Assembly (NCBI RefSeq): GCF_003286085.1
Contig: NW_020825313.1
Span: 4,774,001 to 4,838,000, forward strand
From: Drosophila persimilis
Taxonomy: Eukaryota; Arthropoda; Insecta; Diptera; Drosophilidae
DNA: 64,000 nucleotides
Reading direction: 5' to 3'
Made by a program: the position numbers and the translations under genes. Within the stretch, counting starts at the first letter, position 1. Each line of letters opens with the position of its first letter. This document shows, one piece after another, positions 1 to 9,439 of this stretch. The notes under the pieces were generated by a model. It was given only the letters and a program-made list of their open reading frames with translations. It was not told the origin of the DNA and made no database searches.

Positions 1-497
1 GTTTGATTTCCCGCTTACCGACCCAAAGACAACAAAGCCCAGCTCGGTTGCAGCCGCATATGGTCCCTGTCCGGCAAACAGTCACGATCTAATTGGAAAT
101 CCCAAATGTCCGTGATCCAGTCCAATGATTATCTTCGTCACTGCGTTTGTGTGGGGCCTAATTGCAGGCTAGCTAGCATTAACGCCTTAAACATCTCGTC
201 GGTGTAGAGTCAGCATCGGCATGCTCAGGCTCGAAACGGAATACACGTTTCACAACGCATAGCGAATTGGCTTGCCTGTTCCACGATGGTTAGCTCCCTG
301 GAGAATCCACCTCCAAACCACTGAATATTTAGATGACGAGGCTCACCTTGCACGCCCAGATCCTTTCTGAGGAAATCGTCGATCATCGTAACAGATGATC
401 CTTCATCCAGAAGTGTGAATGTATCCATCGGTTTGCTCCGTACAGCGTTACTGGCAGTATACGGAACAATAGGCGGCCTCCTTGTACGTCGAGTCAA
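1..497 (-). pseudogene. Pao-like protease and start of pol, broken
   Basis: A 90-codon open stretch (225-497) contains LLDEGSSVTMID, which fits the aspartic peptidase active site of BEL/Pao polyproteins (usually D-S/T-G or D-E/G-S-S), followed by a beta-rich stretch with IQWFGG. Downstream, across stops, the frame includes IIIGLDHGHL, a pattern normally found just after the protease in Pao polyproteins. It would cleave the Gag-Pol polyprotein if intact. Frameshifts and stops show it is dead. The family assignment rests on these motifs only. Confidence 0.65.
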
Positions 498-605
498 TTT
501 AAGATCATCTGTGCGGCCGCATCCGCCTGCGAAGCCCCTCTGTTCAGGCTACGTCTAGAAACTATTGTCTGCTGGTTTCGCTAACCTTCTGCGACCTTGC
601 AGGAT

Positions 606-2002
606 CTAGTCATATGAGCACTTCGTAGGCATGAAGAGCATAGTTAATGCCTCCTCACGTACCTCCACCTGTCTGGCGGAGAAGCTCCGTTGAAGTCCCT
701 CAGCCTTTAACTGCATGTTGCCCTCCACAGATTGGACAACCTCTGAGACGGCTCTCTTGTTGCTCGCCGCGGTATTGGTCGATCCCTGCATGTAGCAATC
801 GGCGCCTTGGTTCCCACCCTTCGATGTCCACGATAGTACACACCACGATAGCGCACCACGCACTAAAATGCACAATAGTTGGGAAAGGTATAATCGTCAC
901 AGCATGCCTTGCCCACTCCACTCGCTTGCTTGTACGGAGTTTGGCCACAAGTTCTTCCAGAAGTGTTGGGTTGCTTAAATGCTGATCTGCCCTCGCTGAC
1001 TGCAAGAAGGCAGTGAGATTACTCACACGGGTTGCAAAGGGAATAATCTTCGTCAGGCTGTGCTCCGAAATATTGGGCACCTCTCGTATTCCACTGAGCT
1101 GGCTGCGTGTAAACTACTCCGGTCGACCATATCTGAAACACAGCTGCTCCGAAACAGCTCTCACGTTGCTCGGATGAATCAAGAAAGACTTGATACTCTC
1201 ACGGTGAAGTCCTTCAGTGCCTTCAACACGCGTTGGTTGTTATCCAGATTTGTACAGTTGTCCGCTTGCGTTGTCTCAGTATATGTACAAAGAAAGATCG
1301 CCCAACCCTCGGGCTGACCTTCAATGGCAGATCAGGAAGCTTGCAGGGCATATAGTTTCCACTGCTTCCATTTGGTGCCGTCCAGACGTACGATCCAGCT
1401 AGTGGCGTTGGCGTCGTGACGTTGCAGATGCCTACACACGGCGGCACGACTCCATGCGCTGTCTGCGCTGTACTGGTTGTACTGTACTGTACTCGCAAGC
1501 AGTGGTGGTCCGCTATAAGATGGCGACTGCTCACTCCGACCCCGTTAGGTATTACGTGCTCACATTGTTCTGGGCTCTTGCCTCTTGTCCTTTTCAGCTC
1601 CTGCTCCAACAATTCTCACCAAGAGATCCAGCAGTAGAGGTGGCTCGTTCTGTCCAAGTGCGGAAACTCCTGCTGTGGTCGTAAAACTTCTGGTCGTAAA
1701 ACTACCAAGATGACCGTAGTGGTTTTGCTAGGAATCAGCGGAGCCGACGTAACTATTACTTTCGACTTCGGCGGCCTGTTTCCTGCACCACTACTTCCAG
1801 ATTGCGAAGACGCACTAGTTGTTGTGGGGGTGGATTGCCCATCCATTATTCGGTTACTTCGTCTGGGAGAATTTTGCATCCTTCTATTTCCCAGAAGCTC
1901 CAGATAATCGACGCTGCCTGCGTCTGCTTTGGGTCGCTGCCTGCGTCTGCTTTGGGTCGCTGCCTGCGTCTGCTTTGGGTCGCTGCCTGCAGCCCAGTCC
2001 AA
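606..2002 (-). pseudogene. Pao-like gag, broken
   Basis: Several overlapping minus-strand frames together read as a Pao-type Gag. The order is a basic Ser/Thr-rich N-terminus (PRRSNRIMDGQST), a short coiled segment (LLEQELKRTRGKSPEQ), the DUF1759-like body (for example SLTKIIPFATRVSNLTAFL and LLEELVAKLRTSKRVEWARH in the 700-1080 frame) and a partial zinc motif CPICGGQH. Frame changes between these blocks show an inactive gene. Its product would form the capsid of the element. The same blocks recur in the other three units with small differences. Confidence 0.75.
1912..1980. repeat. 23-bp direct repeat, three copies
   Basis: A 23-bp unit starting CGCTGCCTGCGTCTGC occurs three times without spacers (1912, 1935, 1958). 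The other units have one copy at the same place. Since 23 is not a multiple of three it also shifts the gag frame. It is a local expansion private to unit 0. Confidence 0.95.
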
Positions 2003-2400
2003 ATATCCACGCTGGCCGCGTTCCTCTGGGCGCTGCCTGCAGCCCAGCTCAAATCGACGCTGCCTGCATCCCTAGAAATTCTCTAACTGGAGGTGGTTGA
2101 GTGCCTGTACTCCACCGCAAATTGCACTTGCAAGTCCTTGCCTAGGACTGTGAATAAAATATCATGTCGGTGGTCACGCGGAGATGCCTTTAACAGCATC
2201 AATCAATCGGCAAGAACAGTTATTGTCGCATGCAGCTGCTGCTGCTTGCCCCTGCTGGTTCTGAGCTGCCGCACCGCTGCTAAGCTGTTTTATTCTATAA
2301 AGTACATCGATACACAACCTAGCAAAATATCGCCAAAAAATTCTTACCGCAGTATATCCTCCTGCTTTAACCACGAGACAGTGAAACAGTGAAGCTTAAA

Positions 2401-2579
2401 ACCCTGGCGGCACCTCATGGTAGCCGAAAGTATGCCTGTTCGTTTGTAGCTAGAAATTCACCTTTTATCGATATACATTAAATACTAGATCTCAAACTTC
2501 CCGCCTATATACCCTTATATACCCTTTTTACGTTTGGTTTGTTCTTTTTCATGGTTTTATATAGTTTATTTTGTATAAC
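2401..2579. other. Spacer between Pao remnant and mRpL3 3' end
   Basis: AT-rich DNA without an open frame. It differs from the matching stretch in units 1-3, which carry about 25 extra bases around the CGGTCAATTATCGTCC motif. The right part (about 2530-2579) belongs to the downstream flank of the mRpL3 exon. No gene is seen. Confidence 0.5.
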
Positions 2580-2592
2580 TTTCATTTTATTA

Positions 2593-2632
2593 GGTTAGGT
2601 TAGGTTAACCCGGACGGCCCTCAGCGGGGCCG
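2593..2632 (-). promoter_or_regulatory. 3' end signal: GC hairpin plus CCTAA tail
   Basis: In sense orientation a 6-bp GC stem (CGGCCC / GGGCCG, plus-strand 2615-2632) is followed by AACCTAACCTAACC and then the target repeat. The other two LOA-like elements in the window have the same arrangement. It is probably the structure recognised by the element RT. The function is inferred from position and recurrence. Confidence 0.7.
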
Positions 2633-2666
2633 CGAATAGGCCAATATGGCCCTTAGTTATCCGGAT

Positions 2667-2685
2667 GGGGGGGGGGGGGGGGGGG
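2667..2685. repeat. Run of 19 G
   Basis: A homopolymer in the 3' UTR of LOA-like element 1 (C-run in sense). The length is likely unstable and may be affected by assembly. Confidence 0.9.
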
Positions 2686-2707
2686 TGTATGATCCGTCGC
2701 GGGAGTG

Positions 2708-5700
2708 TTAATGTGGTTTTAAAAAGTCCCCGAGAATCGAGGTGTTTTTAGCATAGGCCAGCAGTTCCTGAGGCGTCCTTTTGGAGGCATCTTCCAGTGA
2801 TGCCAACACTGGGGCGCCCAGGTATCTCCTCCTTGCCCTTGAGAGAGCCGGACAGTTGCAGATGAGATGTTCCAGGGTTTCGATAGCCCCAGGTTCCTCA
2901 CATTTCCTGCAACTGTCTCTGTTGGTGATGCCTAGCTTTGCTGCATGTGCAGCAGCCAGACAGTGACCTGTTAGTATTCCCACTATCAGTCTACAGTCCT
3001 TTCGTGGTAGGTGCAGTAGGTAGTGGCTAAGTTTCTCGTTGCGCTCCTTGCACATTATCTTCGAGGTTCTGCAGGTGGTGGTACTCCTCCACCTGCTATC
3101 AGGCTGTGCTCTAGCCTGCTTCTCTAGATCGCCTTGCAGCATTCTGAGGGAGACAGGCACGTTCTCGGTTCTCCTATTCTCCAGCCCGACGCCTTCCTTA
3201 GCTAGTACGTCCGCCGCTTCGTTTCCTTCGATGCCCTGGTGGCTGGGAACCCAACAGATTCGGACTGTCTTTGTCGTGCTTAGAATGTCTAATGCCTCCC
3301 TGCTCGCCAAGACACTTCTGGAACTGACCGCGGACGACTGCATGGATCTTATCGCCGCTTGGCTGTCGACGAATAGGTTGACCGCATCGTGTGCTCGTTC
3401 TGTGAGGAGAGCGACCTCCGCTGCTTTCCCGATGGCAAAAACTTCTGCCTGGAATATGCTGCATTGGTCCGGTAGCTTATACGACAGCCTTATCTCAGGG
3501 TCTGTGCAGTATAGGCCCGCTCCTACTCCTCCGTCCATCTTGGAGCCGTCTGTGTATATATTGAGGTGATCAGTTTGGTCCCTTCCAATTTTCCAGTCTT
3601 CAGGTCCCAAAGATGTGGTTGTTTTGACGTCAAGGCAAGTTTGGGGGGTCATGTAGTCAGTTGATCTGGTCATTTCACTGCCGATTGAACTATGCCCGTA
3701 TCCTTGTGGCGATAGATTTCCTGATGCTATGAGGCGTTGTGCTGCCTTTCCCGCAATCAGGCGAGCGTGAATGTCCAGGGGGTGGATTCCGAGTATGGTT
3801 TCGAGTGCTTTTGTTGGGGTTGACCTCAGCGCCCCTGTAATACAGAGCAGAGCCTGTCGCTGAGTCTTTTCCATAAGCTTATGGTATGTCTTCTTTTCAG
3901 TAGCCTGCCACCACACTAAGGCTCCATACAGCAGAGTTGGTCGCACCACCGAGATGTAGATCCAGTGCATTAGAGCAGGTGACAGGCCCCATGTGCTGCT
4001 GAGCATCTTCTTGGATGCATAAAGCGCAATGGTAGCCTTCTTCACCCTTTCCACTACATTGGGCCTCCATGCCAGCTTGCTGTCCAGTACTGTGCCTAGG
4101 TATTTCACCTGTGATTTTGGGGTCAGCCTAGTTTGGTCAATTTTCGGGGGGGTCCATATCGGTACCTTGTACCTCTTGGTAAAGAGGATGAGGTCCGTCT
4201 TGTCCGCGTTGATACTGAGTCCTACCTCTTCCGCCCACTCACGTATCTCCCTGAGTGTACGTTCCATTAAGGAGCTGAGGGTCGATGGACATACACCCGT
4301 AATAAGTATGCTTATGTCATCTGCATAAGCTGTTATCTTTGGGGCCTTCCTTTCAAATCTCTTGATGAGGTCGTCGACCACCAGATTCCACAGTAGTGGC
4401 GACAGGACTCCACCCTGAGGTGTGCCTCTGTGTGCCCCCTTTACCATGGAAGCAGTGCCCCACTCCGATTGCACCCGTCTGCAACTTAGGAGGTTTTTGA
4501 TCCAGACGTTGATTGCAGGGTGTATGTTATTCGCTTCTAGGCGACTTGTTATTGCGGTTGTGGCCACGTTGTTGAATGCTCCTGAGATGTCCACAAATGC
4601 TCCCAAAGCATACTTTTTGTTGTGAAGGGCGCTCTCGATGGTGGCTACTAGCGAGTGTAGTGCCGTCTCCACTGATTTCCCTTTAGTGTAGGCGTGTTGG
4701 TTTGTTGACATCAGTCCCTCTACCTCATTCCTGATGTGCAAATCTAACAGCTTTTCTAGTGTTTTTAGTATAAAGGAGGTAAGGCTTATCGGTCTGTAAT
4801 CCTTGGGACTCACGTGGCTGCACTTTCCTGCCTTAGGGAGGAAGACAACTCTCGAGGTTCTCCATTGGATGGGGATATAGCCCGTACTTAGGCATGCTGA
4901 GTATATTGCGAGGAGCCATGGGGTAATAACCTCTTTGGTCAACTGCATCATGGCTGGGAATATCCCGTCCAGTCCTGGTGCTTTTATGCCCGCGAAGGAG
5001 TCTATGGCCCAGTGGATTCTCTTAGTGGTTAACAGACCTATTGGAGGGTGCTGTTCCTCGGTTGCTAGGTCCTGATGCTCCTTGGCGTCAGTGACCTCGG
5101 TGCATCCAGGGAAGTGCGCCTCCATTAGTGCTGTTAGGGCTTCTTTGCTGCCCTCTGTCCACTGTCCGTTGTCTAGTTTTAGTTGGCTCTGTACTGTGGG
5201 CAGCTTTGAAAGCAGCTTCCGAAGCCTAGCGGTTTCGGGCACTTTCTCGATGTTGGAGCAGAAGTTTCTCCACGAGTTCCTTTGTGCCTCACGTATTTCC
5301 TTCTTGTAGCTCCTAAGTAGGATTTTATATTCCTCATTGACAATCTCTTCGTTCGCTTGTTTGGCGATCTTGAAGAATTCCTTGAGGTTGTTCCTTTGGA
5401 GAGAGAGATCTCGGTTCCACCAGAGTGGCTTGGACCTCCTCTTCGTTTTCGAGGGTTTGCACGATGCATGGTAGGCGTTCAGTAACTCGTTGGATAGGGT
5501 CTTTAGGGACTTCTCTATATCCTCCGCGGATTTCACTGTGCCCGGATTCGCGAGCTTCGAAGTAACTGTCTTTTTAAACTTTGCCCAGTTTGTGTTCCGG
5601 GGGTTTCTATAGACTGTTGTCTTCGAAGGGTGTTTGAATTCGCACTTGAACTGAATGTACTTATGGTCTGAGAAGGATGGTCTTTCGAGGACTCTCCAGC

Positions 5701-6313
5701 TAGATACCGTAGTACTGTTTCCCGTTGCAAGTGTTAGGTCTAGCACGTTGGATGAGGTCGGACCTACGAAGGTGTGCTCCTCCCCAACGTTTGCTATATA
5801 TAGATTAGTTGCTAGTATAAAGTCTAAGAGTGACTCACCTCTGTCATTGATGTCGGTGCTTCCCCACACATTGTGGTGGGCATTGGCGTCCGTTCCGATG
5901 ACGAGTTGATAGTTTTTGGTGCCGGCTTCTGTCACCAGGCTCCTGAGTTCGTCGGGTGGTGCGGGTCTGTCGTGAGCCATGTAGCAGGAAGCCACCAGAA
6001 GGCGCTTTTCCTCACTTTCCAGCATCACAACCGTCAGGTCATCCTTGCTGTAATGAGACATAAGGTAAGCATGGAATCCCTTTCGTACGAGTACGACGGT
6101 TCTGCTCCTGCTTACCGATGTTGAGTAGAACAGGTTATGATTTGAGGACTTTAGTCCGGCCACTGAATTGCCTGTCGCAATCCAGGGCTCCTGGACTAGA
6201 GCTATGTCGGCGAGCCCTTGCTCCAAGGCGATGAGGAGCTCCGCCGACGCTACCTTGCTTTTATGCAAGTTGAGCTGCAGCACACTCAGCATGGGTAGCT
6301 GGCTCACTTGCAC
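2708..6313 (-). CDS. ORF2: endonuclease / reverse transcriptase / RNase H
   Basis: 1201 codons without a stop. The endonuclease domain (about 1-230) has QEPW at 41-44, GTDANAHH near 140 and SDHKYIQF near 216. The RT domain (about 440-750) has DYRPISLTS, AFVDISGAFNNV, RGTPQGGVLSPLLW and the catalytic AYADD. RNase H (about 915-1050) shows the D-E-D-D set (TDGSKMDG, AEVFAI, FVDSQAA, EGNEAADVLA). A C-terminal Cys/His motif follows (CRKCEE...HLICNC). The enzyme nicks target DNA and copies its own RNA into the break. Domain content is complete, so this is the only LOA-like ORF2 here that might still work. The start lies inside the ORF1 end, as is usual for such elements. Confidence 0.93.
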   Translation of the reverse strand: MQVSQLPMLSVLQLNLHKSKVASAELLIALEQGLADIALVQEPWIATGNSVAGLKSSNHNLFYSTSVSRSRTVVLVRKGFHAYLMSHYSKDDLTVVMLESEEKRLLVASCYMAHDRPAPPDELRSLVTEAGTKNYQLVIGTDANAHHNVWGSTDINDRGESLLDFILATNLYIANVGEEHTFVGPTSSNVLDLTLATGNSTTVSSWRVLERPSFSDHKYIQFKCEFKHPSKTTVYRNPRNTNWAKFKKTVTSKLANPGTVKSAEDIEKSLKTLSNELLNAYHASCKPSKTKRRSKPLWWNRDLSLQRNNLKEFFKIAKQANEEIVNEEYKILLRSYKKEIREAQRNSWRNFCSNIEKVPETARLRKLLSKLPTVQSQLKLDNGQWTEGSKEALTALMEAHFPGCTEVTDAKEHQDLATEEQHPPIGLLTTKRIHWAIDSFAGIKAPGLDGIFPAMMQLTKEVITPWLLAIYSACLSTGYIPIQWRTSRVVFLPKAGKCSHVSPKDYRPISLTSFILKTLEKLLDLHIRNEVEGLMSTNQHAYTKGKSVETALHSLVATIESALHNKKYALGAFVDISGAFNNVATTAITSRLEANNIHPAINVWIKNLLSCRRVQSEWGTASMVKGAHRGTPQGGVLSPLLWNLVVDDLIKRFERKAPKITAYADDISILITGVCPSTLSSLMERTLREIREWAEEVGLSINADKTDLILFTKRYKVPIWTPPKIDQTRLTPKSQVKYLGTVLDSKLAWRPNVVERVKKATIALYASKKMLSSTWGLSPALMHWIYISVVRPTLLYGALVWWQATEKKTYHKLMEKTQRQALLCITGALRSTPTKALETILGIHPLDIHARLIAGKAAQRLIASGNLSPQGYGHSSIGSEMTRSTDYMTPQTCLDVKTTTSLGPEDWKIGRDQTDHLNIYTDGSKMDGGVGAGLYCTDPEIRLSYKLPDQCSIFQAEVFAIGKAAEVALLTERAHDAVNLFVDSQAAIRSMQSSAVSSRSVLASREALDILSTTKTVRICWVPSHQGIEGNEAADVLAKEGVGLENRRTENVPVSLRMLQGDLEKQARAQPDSRWRSTTTCRTSKIMCKERNEKLSHYLLHLPRKDCRLIVGILTGHCLAAAHAAKLGITNRDSCRKCEEPGAIETLEHLICNCPALSRARRRYLGAPVLASLEDASKRTPQELLAYAKNTSILGDFLKPH

Positions 6314-7686
6314 CTGACGGGTTGACTACCAGCGTCAGGTCACCGTCTTCCTCTTCTTCGTCTTCAAGCGCAAGACCCTGGGCGGCCTCCACGATGGACT
6401 CGAGACCTAGGTCCTTTTCCACCTCGCCTGCCTGCAGGGTATGCGCGTCCTTGTCCTCAGGGTGGCGCTTTTTGAGGCGCAGGTAGACGCTACCCATGCC
6501 CCACGCCATCTTCCCGAACTTGGGGTATAGCAGATCCTCTGCTTCCTTGTTTATTTGGAGGATCACACACTGGCCCCCCTCGTTGGGTAGTGGGCTACCA
6601 ATGTGTAGGATCCTCCAATCGGCCGTTGGCACGTCCGCGTTTTGCCGCTGAAGGAGCTTCAGCGCTCGGTCCCCCTGGATTGTGATGGGGAAGAGTACCT
6701 TCGCCTTAGGCTTGGACGGGATAAGCTCCCGGTCCACAACCTCCAGCTTGGCCCCCTCCCACATCGCCTCCAGTTGGCAGACCGTACGCGTCAGCCACCT
6801 TAGGGTTGGATCATCATTGCACTTCAGGATCTTAACCCCATTTAGCCACCCAGCACCATCGAACGTGGGCATTGGGGCCGCGGAGTCTTCCTCCATCTGT
6901 GCACAGCTTCCACTGTGCCGCTGACATCTTGCCGTTTTCTTCGCTGCGGTCAATGAGTGCCACGATCAGATGTCGTTTGGTCACATCGCTGACCTTCGCT
7001 TTCGGCTTCGTTGGCTTCTTGGCCGCTTTCGGTGGAGGGGCTGCACTCTTGGGCCCGCGTTGCCGCTTGCTCGCTGGAGTGTTCTTAATGGCACTCTCAG
7101 TCGAGCGTTGCCTCTTGGTGGCCATCATCTCCTCCACCTTATTGGCATATTCGCCATTCGACGCCCTCATCTGTGCCATCCGAGCATAGTGTAGCCGACC
7201 CTCCTCTACTCTCTGCTCGGCCCAGGCTAGCTTGACCTTCTCCTCCTGGGAGATGTCTGCTTTGCCTTGCAGCCGGCTTTTTATGTTGAGGGCCGCTTTG
7301 TATTGCGCTTTGGCCTTTATCCCCTCCTTGGAACGCTTCGGCCCTTCCCTACGCAGGGAGCTGGTGCCTGGCTCCGGCGAGCGGAGAAGGCTCTCTTCAT
7401 CCGTCCTGCTTAGAGAGAGCACGCTCTCCAGATCTGTGTCTGTATCGACTACGGCATCTGTGCGGCTCAACTTGCAGGCTACGGAGTGAGTTGTTTTTGT
7501 TGTTGTTGTTGTTGTGGCAGTAGCTTTGCAACTGACCTGGCCTGCTCCCGCCAAGTCTGAGGTGTGACCGCTGGCGACACGCAGAGAGGACTGCTCCTCC
7601 CCGTGCCCGCCGGTGGTAGCAGTCACGCTTTCCACCGACGTTTGGGTTGACATCCCAACCCGTGCTTGCTCCTTCTTCGACTCCAT
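6261..7686 (-). pseudogene. ORF1 RNA-binding protein, one frame break
   Basis: Two overlapping frames make one ORF1: 7686 to 6832 (284 aa, basic and Lys/Ala-rich middle with KKPTKPKAK, likely nucleic-acid binding) and 6953 to 6261 (230 aa, including NADVPTADWRIL and an acidic EDEEEEDGD tail). They meet near 6897-6915. The related element at 33865-39145 has a continuous WVEAAL block here, so a small deletion most likely broke the frame. ORF1 coats the element RNA and carries it to the nucleus. A (TTG)n-like run (7494-7516) encodes a Thr-rich tract. Confidence 0.8.
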
Positions 7687-7838
7687 AGTTGGCCCGAGGG
7701 TCCATACTGGTTAATATTTTTCGGGGGGACCACCCCCTAGCGTTTTAGGCCTGACCGCCAGGCACCTCTAGCCATGGCCCTGGTTCGGTTCCCCCGACTT
7801 TGAATCGGGAAGACGCCGGACCATAGCCTTAGCTAGAT

Positions 7839-7898
7839 ACTGCATTACCCCGGACAGAGCAAGCGACAGTGCATTACCCTTGTCCGGGGTAATGCAGT
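7839..7898. repeat. 18-bp inverted repeat in element 5' UTR
   Basis: ACTGCATTACCCCGGACA (7839-7856) is exactly reverse-complemented at 7881-7898, with a 24-nt loop that contains another partial copy of the arm. In the element RNA this would be a very stable stem-loop in the 5' UTR upstream of ORF1. A role in translation or promoter function is inference. Confidence 0.9.
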
Positions 7899-7955
7899 GT
7901 CCATTGCCCAGGCGGCACCCTCGTCGAGGGTTCAGCTAGAGGATTTTCGCCAGCA

Positions 7956-8154
7956 TTTCATTTTATTAGATGTAAAGACTTTTTTAATTGATAGAAAATA
8001 AAACTAATCACACTTGTATATAATAGTTTCATTCTTAAATTTGTGCATCTGTTCATACCAAATGTCCTCAAAAGTAGTGTCCACCTAACCGCAAAATGTC
8101 GGAAATGGCGGGGCTTGCTTCCGCATCCGCAGGGGCAAAATCGTATCGTATATA
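7956..8154 (-). pseudogene. mRpL3: mRpL3 last exon, unit 0, 3' part
   Basis: The end of the mitochondrial L3 exon and its 3' UTR, separated from the first part (13992-14265) by the gypsy insertion. The frame reads YDTILPLR...QAPPFPTFCG, then a TAG where units 1-3 have GAG, then EDIWYEQMHKFKNETII and three more codons (YKC-D) before TAG. The internal TAG plus the insertion make it a clear pseudogene. The AATAAA of the 3' UTR is interrupted by LOA-like element 1. Confidence 0.88.
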
Positions 8155-8414
8155 TGTAGGGATCCTTGGTGAGCTCCCTACAAGTGAGTAAGAATCCGCT
8201 CCAGAAACTCCATCAAAAATAAGCCACACGTCGTTGTATTGTCTTTATTTTAATAAATGGTTACAATAGGTTTTTTTTCTTAACACGTTCTTCTCTGCAC
8301 GTCTACTCGCTCCCGCAGTCGAACTCTTACTTAGCTATCGATATATCTTCCTCTCATACCCTTGACTATCCCTAGAAATAGATCGATACTCATTAAAGGG
8401 CTGCCAACCCTACA
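8155..8414 (-). repeat. Gypsy 3' LTR (260 bp)
   Basis: Starts TGTAGGGATCC and ends AACCCTACA on the plus strand. It has about 39 bp that the other LTR lacks, and roughly seven substitutions relative to it, so the element has been resident for some time. Confidence 0.93.
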
Positions 8415-8966
8415 TTCGGCCGTCCTGACTCATCCTTCGACCCAAATGATTGAGACCACATCTTCATATACTCTGCCACCGTATTGGTCTTTAAAGGCCC
8501 TTCACCATCACCCACTTTCTCAACAATGTACCGTCCATGTCTTAGTTTACGCGTCACAATATAAGGACCCAAGAATCTTCCCTTAAGTTTCAATCCGGCT
8601 CCAAATTGGGTACGCTTAATAGCTACCATATCATTAACTTTGTACTCTTTTTCTGGTTTCCGGGACTTGTTGAACGACTTGCAATTTTCATTTTGTATCT
8701 GCACTATGTTATCTTTGGCTATCTGGCGAATTTCTCCTGCTGCAGCTCTAAAATATACTCTTCCTCTATATTCCTCTATATCTTGGTACTTCTCGGAGGA
8801 GTGGAGTTTATAAACAATTGTACCCTACCAACATGCTTGTACCAGGCTTTCGGATCTTCTGCGCAAAGCTTTGTTAACATAGTAGTAACGACCTTATTAA
8901 TTCGTTCTACCTGTCCATTACCACGCAGCACTCCTGTCGCTATCAGCAAATGTTGGATATCCTGTT
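8393..8966 (-). pseudogene. Gypsy integrase C-terminal part, beyond the solo LTR
   Basis: After the solo LTR the integrase frame resumes with IQHLLIATG and RGNGQVERIN (containing the catalytic Glu), then VQLFINSTP. A stop and frame changes follow near 8790-8740. The end is a GPY/F-type module (KGRFLGPYIVTRKL). The catalytic core was therefore split by the LTR insertion and by later lesions. Confidence 0.82.
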
Positions 8967-9439
8967 TGTTAAGCTATTAAGCGTTTTTAATAACTCTTGC
9001 AATTTGAAGTTCATGAAAGTCGAGAGGCTGTTTATAATTCACAATTTATTTTCATATGTAAACCAACTTATCGCGTATGTACATATGGGGATGATTGGGC
9101 GAACGATTGATGCGAGGAAGTTAATCTAATAGCTGCGACGATTAGCTCAAGACTGCCCATGCAAGGGCTGACGGGCCAAATTGCCGGGCCCTATGCAGCA
9201 AGCTTAGACGCGAGCGAGAGCGTATGATAGCCCGAGAGCGTTAGAGCTGCTCGGAGACGCTGTTAAGCCGAGTCCGACAGATTGCGACATAAGGAGACGA
9301 AAGAATTCCTCTACATGTGCATATGCGGTAGCAAATGATCTTTGTACTGGGGGCATTGGAAACGACAACACCAAAATGCATTTCCTTTGGGCCGCACCAC
9401 TGGAAATAATTTAAAATATTTAAGCTGCTTGACCCGACA
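8967..9439 (-). mobile_element. Solo LTR, 473-bp family, inside gypsy integrase
   Basis: In sense it starts TGTCGGGTCAAGC and ends AGCTTAACA, with 5-bp target repeats CTGTT at 8962-8966 and 9440-9444. Removing it restores the integrase reading order, which confirms the edges. The same 473-bp LTR occurs at a second site in units 1-3. The 5-bp duplication suits BEL/Pao or copia-type elements. The internal element is not in this window. Confidence 0.92.

Larger units (their letters stand above)
1..2400 (-). mobile_element. Decayed Pao-like (BEL/Pao) element, unit 0
   Basis: Minus-strand remnant with leader-like DNA (about 2003-2400), broken gag (606-2002), a protease piece (225-497) and the beginning of pol (1-224). 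It is the most complete copy of this remnant. Positions 327-600, which include the protease active-site region, are absent from the three later copies. No LTRs were found, so it is probably the inner part of an old element carried along as the backbone of the repeated unit. The edges are approximate. Confidence 0.75.
2593..7955 (-). mobile_element. LOA-like non-LTR retrotransposon 1, nearly intact
   Basis: A 5363-bp element flanked by perfect 13-bp direct repeats TTTCATTTTATTA (2580-2592 and 7956-7968). The empty site is visible in the other units (for example near 19289-19301). In sense order it has a 5' UTR with a strong hairpin, ORF1 (one lesion), ORF2 (intact, 1201 codons) overlapping ORF1 by 53 bp, and a short 3' UTR ending in AACCTAACCTAACC with no poly(A). 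Apurinic-like endonuclease, RT and RNase H domains together fit the LOA/I group. Clade naming is inference. It sits on the polyadenylation-signal region of the mRpL3 exon copy. Confidence 0.9.

Noticed and set aside
2593-2609. TTAGG repeats as a telomere relic
   Set aside because: Only about three units, always at the 3' end of a LOA-like element and inside its target repeats, so they belong to the element.
3039-3569. 176-codon plus-strand frame
   Set aside because: Lies antisense to the intact ORF2 RNase H region and has no protein-like motifs.
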